Part shown: one piece after another, positions 13,653 to 14,170 of the stretch
Layout: the number at the start of each line of letters is the position of its first letter
Position numbering within the stretch: position 1 is the stretch's first letter
Source: Prevotellaceae bacterium
GTDB lineage: Bacteria > Bacteroidota > Bacteroidia > Bacteroidales > Bacteroidaceae
NCBI GenBank assembly: GCA_905371275.1
Contig: CAJPLH010000029.1
Coordinates: 1-14,170, forward strand
Direction: 5' to 3'
DNA length: 14,170 nt
Notes under the pieces: model-generated
The model's input: only the letters and a program-made list of their open reading frames with translations
What the model was told of the DNA's origin: nothing
The model's database searches: none
Made by a program: the position numbers and the translations under genes

Positions 13653-14006
13653 TTAGAGCGCTGCATGCTCAAATCCAGGTTTCACATAGACCGCCACGTT
13701 GCCTTCGCTCTCTTGGAAGGAAACTTTGTAGGCATTGGGGATTTGTTCGCAAATCCAGCGTGCCATGTTTTCGGCGGTGGTGTTGAAATGGAGAATTTCG
13801 TTGACATTGCGATGGTCGAGTTTGTCTTGCACCTTTTGTTTGACGTGGGTGAAGTCGACGACCATTCCATATTCGTTTAACTCTTCGGCACAGCAATAGA
13901 CCGTAACGATGCCATTGTGTCCGTGTGGGCGCGTACATTTGCTCTCGTAGTCGAGTTTGAGTTGGTGAGAGTAGGCTATTTCGATGCGTTTGGAGATGTA
14001 ATACAT
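13653..14006 (-). CDS. queD: 6-carboxy-5,6,7,8-tetrahydropterin synthase
   Basis: A 117-residue member of the PTPS/QueD T-fold family, converting 7,8-dihydroneopterin triphosphate to 6-carboxytetrahydropterin. The zinc ligands are H14 (AYSHQL), H28 and H30 (CTRPHGHNG). The catalytic cysteine is C24, in the CxxxHGH arrangement that distinguishes QueD from animal-type PTPS. D51 (VVDFTHVK), H65 (LDHRNVN) and the pterin-anchoring glutamate region (FQESEGN, 97-103) are also present. The gene heads the queD-queE-lepA transcript. A strong promoter lies 35-66 bp upstream, and a hairpin fills the short leader. Confidence 0.95.
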   Translation of the reverse strand: MYYISKRIEIAYSHQLKLDYESKCTRPHGHNGIVTVYCCAEELNEYGMVVDFTHVKQKVQDKLDHRNVNEILHFNTTAENMARWICEQIPNAYKVSFQESEGNVAVYVKPGFEHAAL

Positions 14007-14015
14007 AGGCTATTA

Positions 14016-14036
14016 TGGCTGCGCATAGGGCAACCA
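14016..14036 (-). promoter_or_regulatory. Hairpin filling the queD 5' leader
   Basis: On the minus strand TGGTTGC (complement of 14030-14036) can pair with GCAGCCA (complement of 14016-14022), with one G-T wobble and a 7-nt loop. With transcription starting a few bases after the -7 box, the hairpin would occupy nearly all of the leader, ending 9 bp before the queD ATG. It does not match the preQ1-I consensus as I know it. Confidence 0.4.
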
Positions 14037-14040
14037 TCTG

Positions 14041-14072
14041 CAAAGATACTGATTTTGTGTGATATGAACAAA
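14041..14072 (-). promoter_or_regulatory. Bacteroidetes-type promoter for queD-queE-lepA
   Basis: On the minus strand TTTG (complement of 14069-14072), a 20-bp spacer and TATCTTTG (complement of 14041-14048) followed by CA match both boxes of the consensus at ideal spacing. The -33 box overlaps a 7-bp inverted repeat, CAAACCA (14069-14075) with TGGTTTG (14085-14091), which could be an operator. Confidence 0.82.
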
Positions 14073-14139
14073 CCAGAAGGCTGGTGGTTTGCGCGCGTAT
14101 GGTTGGGGGCGTGTTTTGTAGAGTCAACCAGCAAGTGCA

Positions 14140-14147
14140 AAATTACA
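14140..14147 (-). promoter_or_regulatory. Second TAnnTTTG box upstream of queD
   Basis: The minus strand reads TAATTTTG followed by CA. A -33 box would fall at the window edge and is not visible. It may be a distal second promoter for queD. Confidence 0.35.
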
Positions 14148-14170
14148 ATATTCTTTTGTAGAACTCATTT

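Noticed and set aside
14007..14048. preQ1 riboswitch upstream of queD
   Set aside because: The leader is too short and lacks the preQ1-I loop and A-rich tail pattern; only a plain hairpin is seen.

Overview
The window comes from a Bacteroidetes chromosome, most likely Bacteroidales and Prevotella-like. The evidence is an RNase E/G, RecA, PheS, LepA and DAHP synthase/chorismate mutase fusion of the type seen in that group, and an HU protein with the divergent arm typical of the phylum. Promoters also fit: seven intergenic sites carry the Bacteroidetes -7 box TAnnTTTG, several with a TTG/TTTG -33 box about 18-21 bp upstream. No strong Shine-Dalgarno sites are obvious. This is mostly core genome. 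No phage, transposase, CRISPR array, rRNA or tRNA gene was seen.

Plus strand, left part (1-3954). The 3' end of rpiB comes first. It is followed by an HU-family DNA-binding protein, a 29-residue very basic protein of the AURKAIP1/mS38 (COX24) type that had to be read directly, an RNase G/E, and an N-acylglucosamine 2-epimerase-family enzyme. Strong hairpins follow the small basic gene and the RNase gene. The epimerase gene converges on recA, and two inverted repeats separate them.

Minus strand, rest of the window. Read in the direction of transcription from the right end: queD and queE (7-deazaguanine/queuosine precursor synthesis), lepA (EF4) and pheS. Next comes a gene-free stretch of about 1.2 kb, then a bifunctional DAHP synthase/chorismate mutase, then pncA and pncB (nicotinamide deamidation and nicotinate phosphoribosylation, a two-gene NAD salvage unit), then recA. 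A good promoter precedes queD, and queD-queE-lepA look co-transcribed.

The least explained DNA is the gene-free interval 8843-10025. It holds five tandem 21-bp units. Next to them is a 289-bp inverted-repeat element whose arms each combine an alternating purine/pyrimidine GC palindrome, a T-run and two TGTCACA boxes at 9-bp spacing. It also holds a possible remnant of a secreted-protein gene and the pheS terminator. Other structures worth a look are three ACTAG boxes at exact 14-bp spacing before the RNase gene, a nested hairpin at 752-812, and a 74-nt inverted-repeat-bounded segment ahead of pheS. No new multigene system was found; the inverted-repeat element is the best candidate for something undescribed.
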